From positions 154,400,023 to 154,464,022 of the forward strand of contig JAYESD010000005.1 of the NCBI GenBank assembly GCA_036927565.1: a stretch of DNA of 64,000 nt. Direction: 5' to 3'. The position numbers and the translations under genes are program-made. The notes under the pieces were generated by a model that was given only the letters and a program-made list of their open reading frames with translations, did no database searches and was not told the origin of the DNA. How positions within the stretch are numbered: the stretch's first letter is position 1; each line of letters begins with the position of its first letter. The DNA is from Tuctoria greenei (Eukaryota; Streptophyta; Magnoliopsida; Poales; Poaceae). This document shows, one piece after another, positions 24,492 to 36,160 of the stretch.

Positions 24492-27341
24492 TGTGACACC
24501 CGATTCTGAAAAATGAACCAAGTGAACGCATATGTGTGCCCAGGACGTTCAACATACATACACGAGTGCATCACAAAAAATATAAAGATAATTACCACAG
24601 CACGGGATTAATTGACCAAATTTTATTGCACAAACCATATAATCCTCGAATACAAGTTCTAATGAGTATTAATGACATGTTCAACTAATGCAGCGGAAAT
24701 AAACTAATTAAGCAAACTAAACAGCTAGGCAACATGAGCGATAGGGTATAGCGCAGCTCCATGCAACACCACAAGCAAAGCTGACGGTAGACATGGTCTA
24801 GAACTCCGCATTACCACCATTAAACTCCCAATCCTGACCTGTAACTGTTGGAGGGGATTGCAAGAGTGAGTACATATTGTACTCAGCAAGTGTGGAAAGT
24901 ATGACATGTGGCTGATTCAAATGATGACAATAATAATGGTTGAGTGCTGAGAAGTACATTAAAACATTTGAAAAGCAATATATTACATGTATGTGAAGTA
25001 AACCCATCATAATCATATATAATATCATAATACCAGTGTGAATTCGTTACCATCATCAATAATTCCAGATTTCACCATTTGCCAATAACCATATTCAATA
25101 CCAGAAATTAATCCATAACCAACCATAACCATTACCAAACCATAACCATCCCAATACTGATTTCCCTCTAATCATGGAAGTTGTCCATGTGCTCATAATC
25201 GGGAGCACGGCTATCATGATAGTTTTATTTGACTCTGCAGAGTTTGTACCACTTTACCCACGTGTTCGTGATTTCATCACCTTTCGGTGACTAAGAACCT
25301 CTCTTATGCCCATGACCCGTCAGTCACATTACACACTTCTGTTGGTGTGTGGCCAAGAGATCACAAAATAGCCTTTACAAAGGGATTACTAGCCTATTTA
25401 TACCCCACTGAGGTTTCACCGGTGGTGATGCCTCCAACTGAGCACATCTTCAACCAAGGGCCTCCTCTTGAGCCATTCGGATCCCAGGGTAGTCCCACCA
25501 ATAATCAACAAACCCAATCCGACTACCCCTTCCCCGAGCATCCACAATGGTCCAAACAGCACTAGCAAAGCCCTAATTAATCAGCTACGCCGCACCCATA
25601 CTTGGCCTCGTGGTGGCACTGAAGTTCTGGCTTATTCTTGCATGAACCGGTCCTTAGATCTAAAGCAAGCAAACCACCATGACATCCAACCCATCCACAT
25701 ACCGGGTTTGCTTAGGTCACCCATTACCATATCATATTGATCATTTCATGTTAATCAGAATATCATTAATGCATAATTAAATGTGTAGTGTTGTTTTCCC
25801 ATCCCAATTAATTAAGCAAAGCAAAAAGGTAAAAAGCCCTTTCCGACTCTGTACCATAAATTCCAAGCGACAAGGGTGGTCAAACAACACTAGTAAACTT
25901 CCTACCATAGGATTCCCATCAAATTGACACAAGCATGCAGTTTGCAAACAAAACATTTATTTTAAAACAGGATCAATATGTTCAAGGACACTTGTCTGCT
26001 TGCTCTTGGAATTGGTTCGGGTCAACTTCTTCAAACTCTTGGTGTTGTAGATCCTCCGCGGCACTCTCTAGCGCAAAATCGTCTAATCCGCACAATAAAC
26101 ATACAAACAAGAAACACAATCAAAGAGTGCACAAATATTACTCAACATGACATGACATGCATGATTAATGCAAATGCAAGGTAGAAATTGTTAATAGATT
26201 GCTTTTAATGATCACTAACTAGTTCTAATAGCTTTTAACAAGTATATACAGGTTTTGATGTGATTACATCTCATTTTTAGAATTAATTCAACACAATTTA
26301 GTCAGTAAAATCAGACCAGTCTGCAAAAGGCCGGACTAGTCCGCACTTCGCAGAACTAGCGAACTAGGATTTTCTAGATCGACGTAAATTTGGAGATTAG
26401 GGGTTGAATTCACGTAAGGAAAAGAGAATAGAAGGTATACCAGGTGTTTAGGACTCCAATGAATCAAGAAACTTGGAGGTAACACTTGGATCTTGGTGAT
26501 CTAGGGTTGATGAACTTAGAGATGAATTGGTGATGAAGAACGAAACTTGGTGGAGATCTTGATCCTCTTTCGTTTCCTCCTCTTGTTTTTCTTGCTTGGG
26601 ATCTCCTCCTCCCTCCTTTATGGTGGCTTTCCACGAACTAGGGTTTGGGTGGGGTGAAAAAGTGGCAAATAGATGTCAAGCCAAGGGGTGGGGTTGTTTA
26701 TATAGAGGTGGAGGCTAGGGTTAGATGGATTTCGAGTTTGGGATGAGTAGAGGCCGGTTTAGAGTCCCACATGGGCTCTAAAAGAGTTAGGCACAACGTC
26801 CCTAGACCCACTTAATGTGAGCCCCAAGAAACAAGTCATAAAACAAAAGATCAACTTGGAGTCGCGAAATATTGGACAAGTCCGAAAAGGACCAGACTAG
26901 TCCGAAAATGTCCAGAGAGAAAATTGGACAAGTCTGGCCAAAAATCGGACAAGTAGGACTTTAGTCAGAGGGGAAATCGGACAAGTCCGCTGGAACACCG
27001 GACTAGTTCGGAAAAGTCCAGGGACTTAGCGAATTTTCAAGGATTCTTGGAATATCGGACTAGTCCGCACAAAATCGGACAAGTCCGAAAGTTTCCAGAG
27101 GCAAAATCGGACTAGTCCGCAACAAAAATGGACAAGTCCGTTCTTAGTCAAAGAGAAATCAGACTAGTCCTCAGTAAAATCGGACTAGTCCGCACTTTCC
27201 TGCATTTTAAGTGCGGTTTTGTTCCAAATCAATTTTAAATGTTCCAAATCAATTTTAAACTCGTTCCTCTTGATGTGGATCAATGTTAAACATGTATATG
27301 AGTGTATCCAAGGCATGATGCATGAAAATGAGGGTGTTACA
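24492..27341 (-). mobile_element. Solo LTR, Ty3/gypsy type (2850 bp)
   Basis: Complete LTR with inverted ends: it reads TGTAACACCC...GGGTGTCACA on the minus strand and is flanked by CACAC on both sides, with no internal region. About a dozen CGGACTAGTCCG or CGGACAAGTCCG palindromes cluster at 26870-27200. A TATA box (CTATATAAACAACC on the minus strand, near 26697) and a GAGGAGGAAACGAAAGAGG leader follow. The layout suggests a chromovirus-type LTR (Tekay/Del-like), which I cannot confirm. Solo LTRs arise by recombination between an element's two LTRs. Confidence 0.85.
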
Positions 27342-27346
27342 CACAC
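27342..27346. repeat. Target-site duplication CACAC, right of solo LTR
   Basis: Same five bases as 24487-24491, immediately after the terminal GGGTGTTACA. Confidence 0.75.
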
Positions 27347-28650
27347 ACCTAAGCAATCTACTCTCAGGGGTAAGAATGTCCTAGTGAAGGTCAAGTTAGA
27401 CATGGAGCTACTCCTATTGTGCTTTAAGTATTCAAATACATAGCCTATTAGTGTACACATGAGTATGCTAACAGTAAATACTAGGGCTTAGTGGTCCAAC
27501 ATATCAGACATGGGTTTATCCTTGAGAACATCAGGATGATTCTCGCCTCGAGCCTGTGGCGTAGCCGAATGTGGGGATTATGAAGAACGCACAGGGTTGT
27601 CACCACCTGTCGCCTACCCCTACAACCCATGGGTCTATGAGACATCCAACGCTACTTAAAGATCTATGTGCCACGCTTACATGTTAAGTAAGTACCTTAC
27701 GAGTTGCAGTACAAGTACCTTCCTAAGGCAATGACTAACCTAAACATCATTGAAATCAATGTTGGAACCAAGCACTAAATTACTCATATTAACATAATCA
27801 TATTCATACCTAAATAGACTATAGTGGTGGTGCATGATGTTTATGATAACATGATATGAGCATTATGACTAGATCATAATAACATCTACACCTAGTACAT
27901 ACATGGACTCCACAACCAAACATGGAACGCTTTGCCCAAGTATATGAATAAGTAAAGACTAATGATAACATTATCATATAGCATAAAGTCACTAAATAAA
28001 GAAAAGATACATGAGTCATACCTTTTCCAATTTGGAAGTGGTACTAGAGGCTCCTCTCTACAGTCTAACCTCCGCTAAGGACAAAGAGAGCACTAGTGTA
28101 ATACAAGAGAGAATGTTTGTGTGGTGTGTGGGGGAAGTGAGGCCTTCCCTCCCCCCCCCCCCCCTATTTATAAATGGAGTATAGGCAGTTCTCGCCACCA
28201 AAAGCACGTGAATTAGTCTCCATCATCTTCAGGGCACCACAGGAGAGTGCCACGCGTTAGGTGACCGAGTTTGGCAACATGTCGGAGTCGGTCGAGCTAG
28301 GGGGTCGACCGACCTGGTCCTAGCCCCCCTCGGCTGTGCTTTCCCCTGGTGACTTATAAGTGGGCCCATGATTCACCCCCGCAAGAATCGACATTGGATT
28401 CCCTCGGATACACTTGCGAATGGATACATGGATCCATGAGATGCCACATGTTGTCGCGTGATTGGTTGGGGTGGCACTTTTAAGGATTGCTCCCCTCATT
28501 CTCCATCAATTTTGCATAAAAACTCCTGCATGCACTATTTCTTCAAGTACAAATGGAATTATGTCAAATCTAACTATGATGTATGTAAGAAATATTTATT
28601 TCTTCACATAATTGAATTATATTGATGGTCGAAATATGTATATCACGACC
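27347..28650. other. Unclassified repeat, possibly a minus-strand LTR with leader
   Basis: No gene seen. Near 28165 there is a TATA-like CCATTTATAAATAG on the minus strand, next to a run of 14 C at 28151-28164. GGGGTCGACCGACC near 28300 is a palindrome. The layout (promoter, then an ACACCACACAAAC-type leader in the minus direction) resembles an LTR, but no TG...CA ends or duplication were found. Confidence 0.35.
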
Positions 28651-29291
28651 GTCAACACCAGGTTTGGACATGTCCCACGTGCGAAGTCCGACGAAACTAA
28701 CTAATCTGACGGTTCCCCTTCTTTCTCTCCCCACTTCATTTCATTCCAATACAAATAACTTCTCTCAATCTCAAGCAATTCTTTTGACTACTTGTGCGAT
28801 TCTTGGAGGATTTCTTGGGAGAAATCACTTCCCCAGTTGGAGGATCAAGCCCTTGCTTGATTCTCTTTGAATTGATCGAATTTTCTTTAAGTTTCCTCAC
28901 TTCTCATGGTATTTACCCTACTTTCTCAATTCCTTCTTAGATCTAGCTACAAATTCTTGTGTACAAGTCATGGAATATGTTATAGGTACTAGTGTACATC
29001 TTGCTCTAGAATTTCTCGCTGATACATTTTGATTTGGATGTTGTGTCAAGATTAGGGCCAAAAACTATGACACACCAAACACGTTTGACATGTGGCTCGG
29101 AAAAGTAAGAACCACATCGAACAATTCTGAAGTTCTTCTTCAGACATATCTGACTTGTTTCGAACATTTCTGAAGGGAACTTTGGACATATCTGATTTTG
29201 TATAGTTTCTAACTCCAATTTGTGTGCAATCTTCAACCATGTGTCTCAACCTCCTTGGAATAATCTCCCATTTCTCCCATATCTCGGGATC

Positions 29292-31199
29292 ATGAGAGGT
29301 GACTCTAAATTCGATGGGAGGTCCAAGAAGCACCATTACTACGGCAAGCCAGCACAAGCATCTCAACCTTCTAATAGAGGTGCTCGTAGTGGAACCCTCT
29401 TTATATAGGACGCTTATTCAGGGCAAGGCAGTGGCTGAGGGGGGGGGGGGGGCATGATGAGTACATTGGACCCCTTGTGGTCACCGCACCCACTGGTGAC
29501 TCAAGGAGGACCAATACAAGAGTGGATTACCGAAGGAACATCAAGGAGGCTGGTGAGCAGCTTGATCAACCATGCTATGCCTCAGACAAGGTTGTTGGAG
29601 ATCCCAAGTTTTGGATCTATTTCCACATGGACTACTACAGGTCCGTGTTGATGACTAAGAAGAATCCAGTGTCACACATGAAGTGGATTGAGTGGAACGC
29701 ACTAAAAAACAAGTCAAACTCATTATTCAAAGAAGTCATTGACGCTTGTGAGTATCACAACGTATTGAATTTCATGGGCACGCAATACCCATAAATATGA
29801 AAGTCATCCTCCACGTAGGTCTGGACATTGACACGTGGAAGCTTTGGAGCTTCCCTCTACTGGGGGATAGGTCCGGTGCCATTGGGCATGTGGAAGTGTC
29901 GGAGCTTCCCTGAGGAGGGAGGCAAATCCGGCTCTGCAGGACACATGGCAGCACCAGAGCTATCTAAATGAGGGAGGCTGGTCCGGCTCTTCTGGACATG
30001 TGGCTCCACTGAAGCTACCCTTAGGAGGGTGGTAGGTCCGGTTACGAGGGATGTGTATCCCCTTCGAACGTCTGCCACTTGGACATAGGAACTCCTCGGC
30101 TTTGTTTGCGGTATCAGGGGGTACCCGGTATACAGGGTAACGATAGTGGCCCCCGAGCCCACCTTAGGGAGAGGTCCTCAGGTAGAGGTTATGCAGTGTA
30201 CTACAATGTCGATGAGAGTATCACTTGGATGACTCATAGAGAGAGGTACTTCATCTCCTATTTGGATTTTGCTTGGATTTTGGGCCTCCACCAGACTCTC
30301 ACGTATGAGGAAAAGATCCATGATGAGGAGGATGTGCCCATTGATGAGCTCAATGTTCTTTATGACACAATCCTCCACATTAACCCACCTTTTGCTCATG
30401 GACTCCTACCATTCTACCAAGTGATGAACCATATCACTAGGAAGACATTGGCACCTAAAGATGGAGATGCAAACCGACACAACTCCAACTCAAGGAACTT
30501 GCTAAAGTGGCTCAATAGATATAAAAAGTTCAACATTTTTTGCTATGTGTATGAGGAGATCTACCTAGCCTCAGAGAATTTGGCTAGGTCTTGATGATAT
30601 GCCACCTACATTATGAAGATGATTGAGCATGTGTCAGACAAGAAGTTTGTCAAGGACGTGGCACGTAAGAAGCTTGTGCCTCAGATGCCCTCGGCAGCGC
30701 TTCGTCCAGTTAGGAGCTCTCAACCTGGCTCCTCAGAGGCACCACCTACTTAGTTGGGTTTCACTGGTCGCAACCGTAGTTCTCCTCCTCCTCCTCCTCC
30801 TCCTCCTCCTCCTCCTCCTCCTCCTCTGCCTCCATCACCTCAACAACCTTCTTGCTTCTTTGGTTTACTTAAGAGTCTGAAGGCAGCCTTCTCTGCTTGT
30901 CGGTCTGCTCGGGTCAACTCCTAGAAGTTGCAAAGAGGAACCAGCAAGACTTGGCCGCCATTCATGAGAATCTTCAGCTCCCTCCTTGGAGTGCTCTCGT
31001 CTTTGATGATGGGAAGGACGAGGCGCTCGTGGAGTTTCCCGAGCTCTCTAAGCCCGAGCTTGCTTTCTTCCCCGCCGTCAGCGCTTCCTCGAGTGCTCCA
31101 CCTCCAGCAGCTTCCTCCTCCGACGGCAAGAGTGACTACAAGGACGAGCATCATGATGATGACGATGACAGCGATGATGATGATGACAGCGAGGAGTAG
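29292..31199 (+). pseudogene. Env-like ORF of Element D
   Basis: Starts at ATG 29292 with a basic, Tyr/Gln-rich stretch (GRSKKHHYYGKPAQASQP) and breaks at a TAG (29406) followed by a 14-G run. It resumes in another frame with FWIYFHMDYYRSVLM, the motif region typical of Sirevirus env-like proteins. An LTR fragment interrupts it at about 29785-30187. It then continues with ITWMTHRERYFIS, stops at 30592-30594, shows a (CCT)n poly-Pro run (about 30780-30826), shifts frame again and ends in an acidic Asp-rich tail at 31199. Function in the family is unproven. Confidence 0.75.
29785..30187 (-). repeat. LTR/PPT fragment of an Element G-like retrotransposon inside the env-like ORF
   Basis: Contains four GGAGCTTCCCT...GGTCCG units, a GGTACCCGGTATACAGGGTAAC palindrome and then GTGGCCCCCGAGCCCACC, in the same order as 58570-58910 of Element G. 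It is the first part of a minus-oriented LTR plus the adjoining PPT. No target duplication was found. Confidence 0.65.
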
Positions 31200-31240
31200 A
31201 TTATAGCGTGAATATTTCTCTTTTTTGGTTCCTTGATGGC

Positions 31241-31252
31241 AAAGGGGGAGAA
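31241..31252 (+). other. Extra polypurine tract of Element D
   Basis: AAAGGGGGAGAA just after the env-like stop, about 370 bp upstream of the primary PPT, as in Element B. Confidence 0.6.
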
Positions 31253-31610
31253 GTTAGTATGTGTCTTAGTGTGTTGTGTTTTATGGAGATTGTGGACTTG
31301 TAGTCGTTTTTATATTATAATTATCTTCTGTTTGAAATTATTTACTTGTAATGCACTATGCTTTATATTAATTTGGTTTGATGCTTGTTATGTCTTAAAG
31401 TGGTTTGCTCGTGAACCTTGTGAAATTGGAATCAAAAATCATGTCATATGTGCATCATGACTTAACCACTTGTACACTTTGTGTATATTCATCCCACGAG
31501 TATTAAGTGACTATGAGTTTGTCTCCAATGTCATAATCATACACTCATACTCACTCAACACATAAAACATCTCAAAATCGAAAACTTTAATTGGTTTTCA
31601 TCAATCACCA

Positions 31611-31623
31611 AAAAGGGAGAGAT
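31611..31623 (+). other. Primary polypurine tract of Element D
   Basis: AAAAGGGAGAGAT directly before the LTR start TGAAAGTGCATC, nearly the same as the Element B tract. Confidence 0.85.
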
Positions 31624-33360
31624 TGAAAGTGCATCTAGATCTCTTGTGGGTTTTGGATGATTAATGGCAAACAATTAAAGATCTAACGAATATGGTTGAT
31701 TCTCGCAGAAATTACGTGCAGTATAAAATCCATGCAAATTTTTTGAAAAAATGAGAAAATACATGGAAGGACTCGTAGAATTAGATTTTTATTTTTCTTG
31801 AGACATAAGAAACATTGTACTATCAAGATGGACATCACTCTTGTAAATTTAGGGAATCAGATGGGAGCTCAACCCCATGGATATTATTTTAGAAGTGTTT
31901 CATAGTGTTGGTTCGAACTTGTTCGAGCCATGTTCTCGAACATGTTCGAAACCTCCTACACATTTTTGAACTTGTCCGAAGTGGGGTTGACAAGTACAAC
32001 CCTCAAGGACTTAGAAAAAATCTCTGGACCCTTTAGCACTCGGAAATGTTCGAGATGGGCCAGACTTGTCCGAAAGACATGCACACTTTCGGGCTTGACC
32101 GGAGTTGGTTGGACCTTGTTCGACCTACCAAGAATTAGAAAATCAAGAGTTTTTTGGCACTCAGAAATGTTCGAGTTTGGACAGACATGTTTGAGTCTCT
32201 CTTTAAGGAATCGAACATGTTTGAGGTGTGTTGGACTTGTTTGAAGTGAACTTGTCTGAAGGTGTGAAGCCAGAAAAGTTCGAGAAAAACCCCACTTGGA
32301 GCTCGAACTTTTCTGATGTTAGTTGGAGATGTATGAAGTGGCTTTTGCACACTAATTCAAACTAAAATACTTTATCGTACCGTCAGTGGGTTCATTGACT
32401 CGAACATGTTTGAGATATTTTGGACTTGTCTGAGGTGGGATTTAACAATGATCAAAATTGCCATTGTGCTATAAATAGAGGACAAAATCCTATTTTAGCC
32501 ATACCTAACCATTCACAAGCACACCTGCGCTTAAGAAACTTTCAAGGGCCCTCCATAATCTGCTCTTCACTTTCTGGAGCCAAAAATCGTTTGATTTTTG
32601 GAGAGTGAAGGAGTCATCGCGAGATTTGAGTGCAAGAGGCTTTGGGTTTGAGCTTTGATTTTATTCGATGAGTTTGCTTGAGTTTTTCGTGTTTGTTAAT
32701 CTGGGTTCATATCGTAGACGGCTAGGCGTCGCTCGATTGATTTTGCTTGTGATTTTCTTGTTTGGAAAGTTTGTATTCACCCTTGTTGAGATAGTAGAAG
32801 ACCAAGGCGTGACCTCTGTGGTATCTTGGTGAGGGAAGGTCTAGTTAAGACCCGGTCCTGTGTTGACTCCTCAACAAACATGTATGTTCATCCGTGGATC
32901 CGAACCTCAGTGAAACATCTTGTGTCTATTGTCTCACTTTTCATTTCTGCATTGTATTTCAACTGTCTAGTGATCATCTAGGCGAATATTTGTTATCTAC
33001 TCGTTCTAGCGTATTGTATTTCTATTTTGTCATCCATATTGCTACTAGAACTGCTAGGTATCTTTTTACATCAATAAAGTAGAGAAAAATCCTTCCTTTT
33101 GCTTGTCCTGCGCAGAATGTCAGACTTGTCCAGCTTTCTATCACACTTTTCTGAAGCATATCGGATAAGTCTGACCCAAACTCAGACGTATCCGAGTTTT
33201 GGGATCAATGCATATTTAACCTAAGTTTAAATTGTTCTTATTGCCTATTCACTTGCCTCTCTATGCGACTTTCAACCTCTAGGCTATCTACCATGTGTTA
33301 ATTCCTAAAATTCCTATAGTCAAAGGTTCTAAGTGGCAAGCGTGTGTGGCAAGTTGAAAA
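31624..33360 (+). repeat. 3' LTR of Element D
   Basis: Starts TGAAAGTGCATCTAGATC after the PPT. It carries many TTCGAACATGTTCGAA-like palindromes (about 31915-32420) and a TATA-like CTATAAATAGAGG near 32470. The end is set only approximately, where copia integrase homology of Element F begins to be seen further right. Confidence 0.7.
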
Positions 33361-33489
33361 ACCAAGAAATTGCACCTTGTTGTTGATGAAATAAATTTGA
33401 CACTTTTAGAATCATTCATTCTAACCTTTGTGAAATGAATGGTAATGTTGACTAATGGAGGAAGAAATATTTAATGACATGATGCAAAC

Positions 33490-34819
33490 CTGTTATTGTT
33501 ATGTTGTATTTACTTAAATCAAAGGATAAGTGTATTAGACTTACTTTAAATCTACAAGGTAAAAATTGAGAATCAACTAGAAAGAAAGATCAGAGGAATT
33601 AGATAGTATGTGGTGGGGAATATTTTTCTGATGAATTCTCCAGTTCTTCGTTGAGATGGAGTCATACATAAAAGAACATCTCCCTACTCCATAACGATCA
33701 AACGGGCTTTCCATAGGAAAGAATAACACTCTAACAGATTTAGTGAATGTCATGTTAGATAATGTAGGTGTATCTGAGGCATGATGAGGTATGCAGTACT
33801 GACTGGCCAAATCATGTATTGAATAGAGTTCCCACTAAAAATAGTAAGAAGACTCCATATGAAGGTTGAAAATAAGAAGTCATCTTTTTCTTACCTTCGC
33901 ACATGAAGGTGCTTAGCTATGGTAAATATACCAATAGCCAAGAAGTGTAAACTCGGACCTAATACTATTGATTGTGTCTTTCTCGTTATGCCTCTAATAG
34001 TCATGTCTATAGATTTCTAGTAATCAGATCTCACTCACCTATTGTGCTGGTTGATATAATAGTCATGTCCAGAGATACTGCATTCTTTAAAAGTATTTTT
34101 CTATGAATGATGCACGTAGTTCTTATGATCAAACACATGATAAGTATACTTCATCAAAAACCATAGAAGAACCTCATTTTATATCATTGGAAAATTTTGT
34201 ACAACCACATGACGGAGAATACAATGAAACAACTCACAAAGTGAGCAGAGACGAAGTATTCCAAAATCCTTTGGTGACGATTTCAAGGTATATCTTATGG
34301 ATGATACATCCAGATCCATCCAAGAGACGTTTGCATCGCAGAATGTAGCTGATTGGAAGGAAGCGGTCTGTAGCGAGATGGAATCCATCATGATAGACAT
34401 AACTTATGATGTAGTGGATTTTCCTTCTGGTTGTAGGACAGTTGGATGTAAATAGGTGCTTAAGGACAAGCTTGGGCCCTACCGGTACTATTGAGAAGTA
34501 GAAGGCAAGACTTGTAGCTAAATGATATGTCAACAACTTTGAGTACTCCTATCTTTAGCTGTCTCACATGGTCTTCTATTTCCATCAAATGGATGTGAAG
34601 GCAACTTTCCTTAATGGATAGTTGGACGAGGAAATCTATATGGATCATCTAGAAAGATTTATACCCGATTAGGAGAGTAAGGTTTGTAAGTTAAAGCAAT
34701 CTCTATATGGTCTTAAGCAAACACCAAAGCAGTGACATGAGAAATTTTACATTACCATGACACAAGCGGGCTTTGTCGTTAATGAGGCTTATATATTTGT
34801 ATATTATCAATATGGTGGG
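33490..34819 (+). pseudogene. Element F, left part: copia integrase end and first half of RT
   Basis: Heavily decayed pol. Readable blocks in changing frames are a GGEYFSDEF-like integrase core (near 33620), an ERKN-NTL / NVMLDNVGV block (near 33710), a PYE..KK.SFSYLR block (33850-33900), a variable linker, a GCK-like RT start (near 34440), the QMDVKATFLNG block (near 34590) and SLYGLKQ (near 34705). It stops at 34819, just ahead of the catalytic motif, where Element C is inserted. Many stops and frameshifts mean it is much older than Element C. Confidence 0.85.
34815..34819. repeat. Target-site duplication GTGGG, left of Element C
   Basis: GTGGG precedes the LTR start TGTCGG and is repeated at 46721-46725. 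Joining the flanks across it restores the copia RT frame up to the YVDD box. Confidence 0.93.
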
Positions 34820-36038
34820 TGTCGGTACCCGGCATATCGGGTACCCTCGCGCACAGGTTAAAGCCGCCTAGGTACCCTTGCCTCCCAGCAGAGGCACGGT
34901 CCTATGGCACCACATGTTCAAGAGACCCGGACCCATCAGCAATACATGGGAGGTATGGGAGATCCACAAGAAACTCGGTAGAGGAGCTCGGCACCCTCTT
35001 TCGGAGACAAGCCTCCGGGTAAACCACGTATCCAGCAGGTAAGGACCCCTCCTCCCTGTGAGGCAGGGCTCCAGAGTTGCCACATGGACAGAGACATTAG
35101 GCGAACCACCTCCCGAATGGGTGGGCTCCAGCGCTGCCACGTATATCGCAAGGCGGGACCTAATCTCCACCACGGAGGTGAGCTCCCGGCATCGACGCAT
35201 ATCGAGGAGGACGAGGCCTAGCCATCCCCGCAGAGGTGAGCTCCCGATCCGCCACATGGCCCGCAAGGCGGGGCCTGACCTCCGTCGCAGAGGAGAGCTC
35301 CCGAGCTACCACATGCTTCGCAAGGCGGGACCTGACCTCCCCTGTAGAGGTGAGCTCTCGAGCTATCACATAGTCCAGCCACTTGCCCTGGGCGGAGGGA
35401 CACGGGAGTTAAGAGCACGGTGCGCCTTGCCCCTGTCAAGGATTGAAGATACGCGGCTTCCCCAGGCGCTTGGCGCGATGCACGCCTTATGTCAGGTACC
35501 GCTGTGACCAATTGTGTCACAGTGAAGGCGCGGCAGGCATATCCCACTCCACCAAGTGGGTAGCTTACGGAGACAGAGACAGTTGGAATGGGCATGTCCT
35601 GGCAATGTTAGCAATGGCACATGGGCTACTGACGACGCAGGCGGCAAAATGGCGAGTCTTCAAGTCCACGTCAGAACAAGCTTATGGAAGAAGCCTTAGA
35701 TCTTTAGGATAAGATTGCCCCAGGATCACCTGTCGGGCCCCGGGACCTCACTTGTAATGCATCCGGCCTTGTCTATAAAAGGCCCAGCCTGCCACCATTA
35801 TAAAGGACCAGACTCAGAATCCCCGATACACACACACACACGCATAAACACTCACCAGCAATACAATCCACCATGGAGTAGGGTGTTATGCTCCTTGTGG
35901 CTTGAACCATGTAAAAACCACTGTCTCTAACTCCATCCTCTAGTACACTTGATTGAGGCCAAAGCCCCGCCGAACAAAGAACCTCCACAGGTTGCTCCTT
36001 AGTAGATCCGGGGGAAGTGTCGCTCTAACACTTCAACA
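34820..36038 (+). repeat. 5' LTR of Element C
   Basis: 1219 bp, TGTCGGTACCC...CTTCAACA. Just inside the end is an inverted repeat GGTACCCG-N6-CGGGTACC. The U3 has roughly 57-bp tandem units around GGTGAGCTCCCG (about 35170-35370). A TATA box TCTATAAAAGG lies at 35772-35782. Confidence 0.93.
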
Positions 36039-36058
36039 TTTGGCGCGCCGGGTAGGGG
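36039..36058 (+). other. Primer binding site region of Element C
   Basis: TTTGGCGCGCCGGGTAGGGG directly follows the LTR. The TGG at 36041 would pair with the CCA end of a tRNA; I cannot assign which tRNA. Confidence 0.7.
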
Positions 36059-36160
36059 ATTTTTCCCTCAAAAAGTGGTACCGCTTTCACCAACCATGGT
36101 GTTCATAAGGCCTGTGGAAGGCGGTTTTCGCGGCCGTCGTATGGTGATCGGATCTGTCGC

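Larger units (their letters stand above)
28651..33360 (+). mobile_element. Element D: 3' remnant of a second Sirevirus
   Basis: Plus-strand remnant holding an env-like ORF (29292-31199), extra PPT, primary PPT and a 3' LTR starting at 31624. No gag or pol is present, so the 5' part is lost. The left edge is uncertain; 28651-29291 is non-coding. The right end of the LTR is not resolved and runs into Element F. Confidence 0.75.

Noticed and set aside
21283..27341. One DNA transposon with about 2.5-kb terminal inverted repeats
   Set aside because: Only the right copy has complete TG...CA ends and its own CACAC duplication, so these are two LTRs in opposite orientation.
28622..28870. Plus-strand frame with a possible signal-like segment
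   Set aside because: Starts in an AT-rich spacer of a degraded Sirevirus, with no homology or conserved motif.
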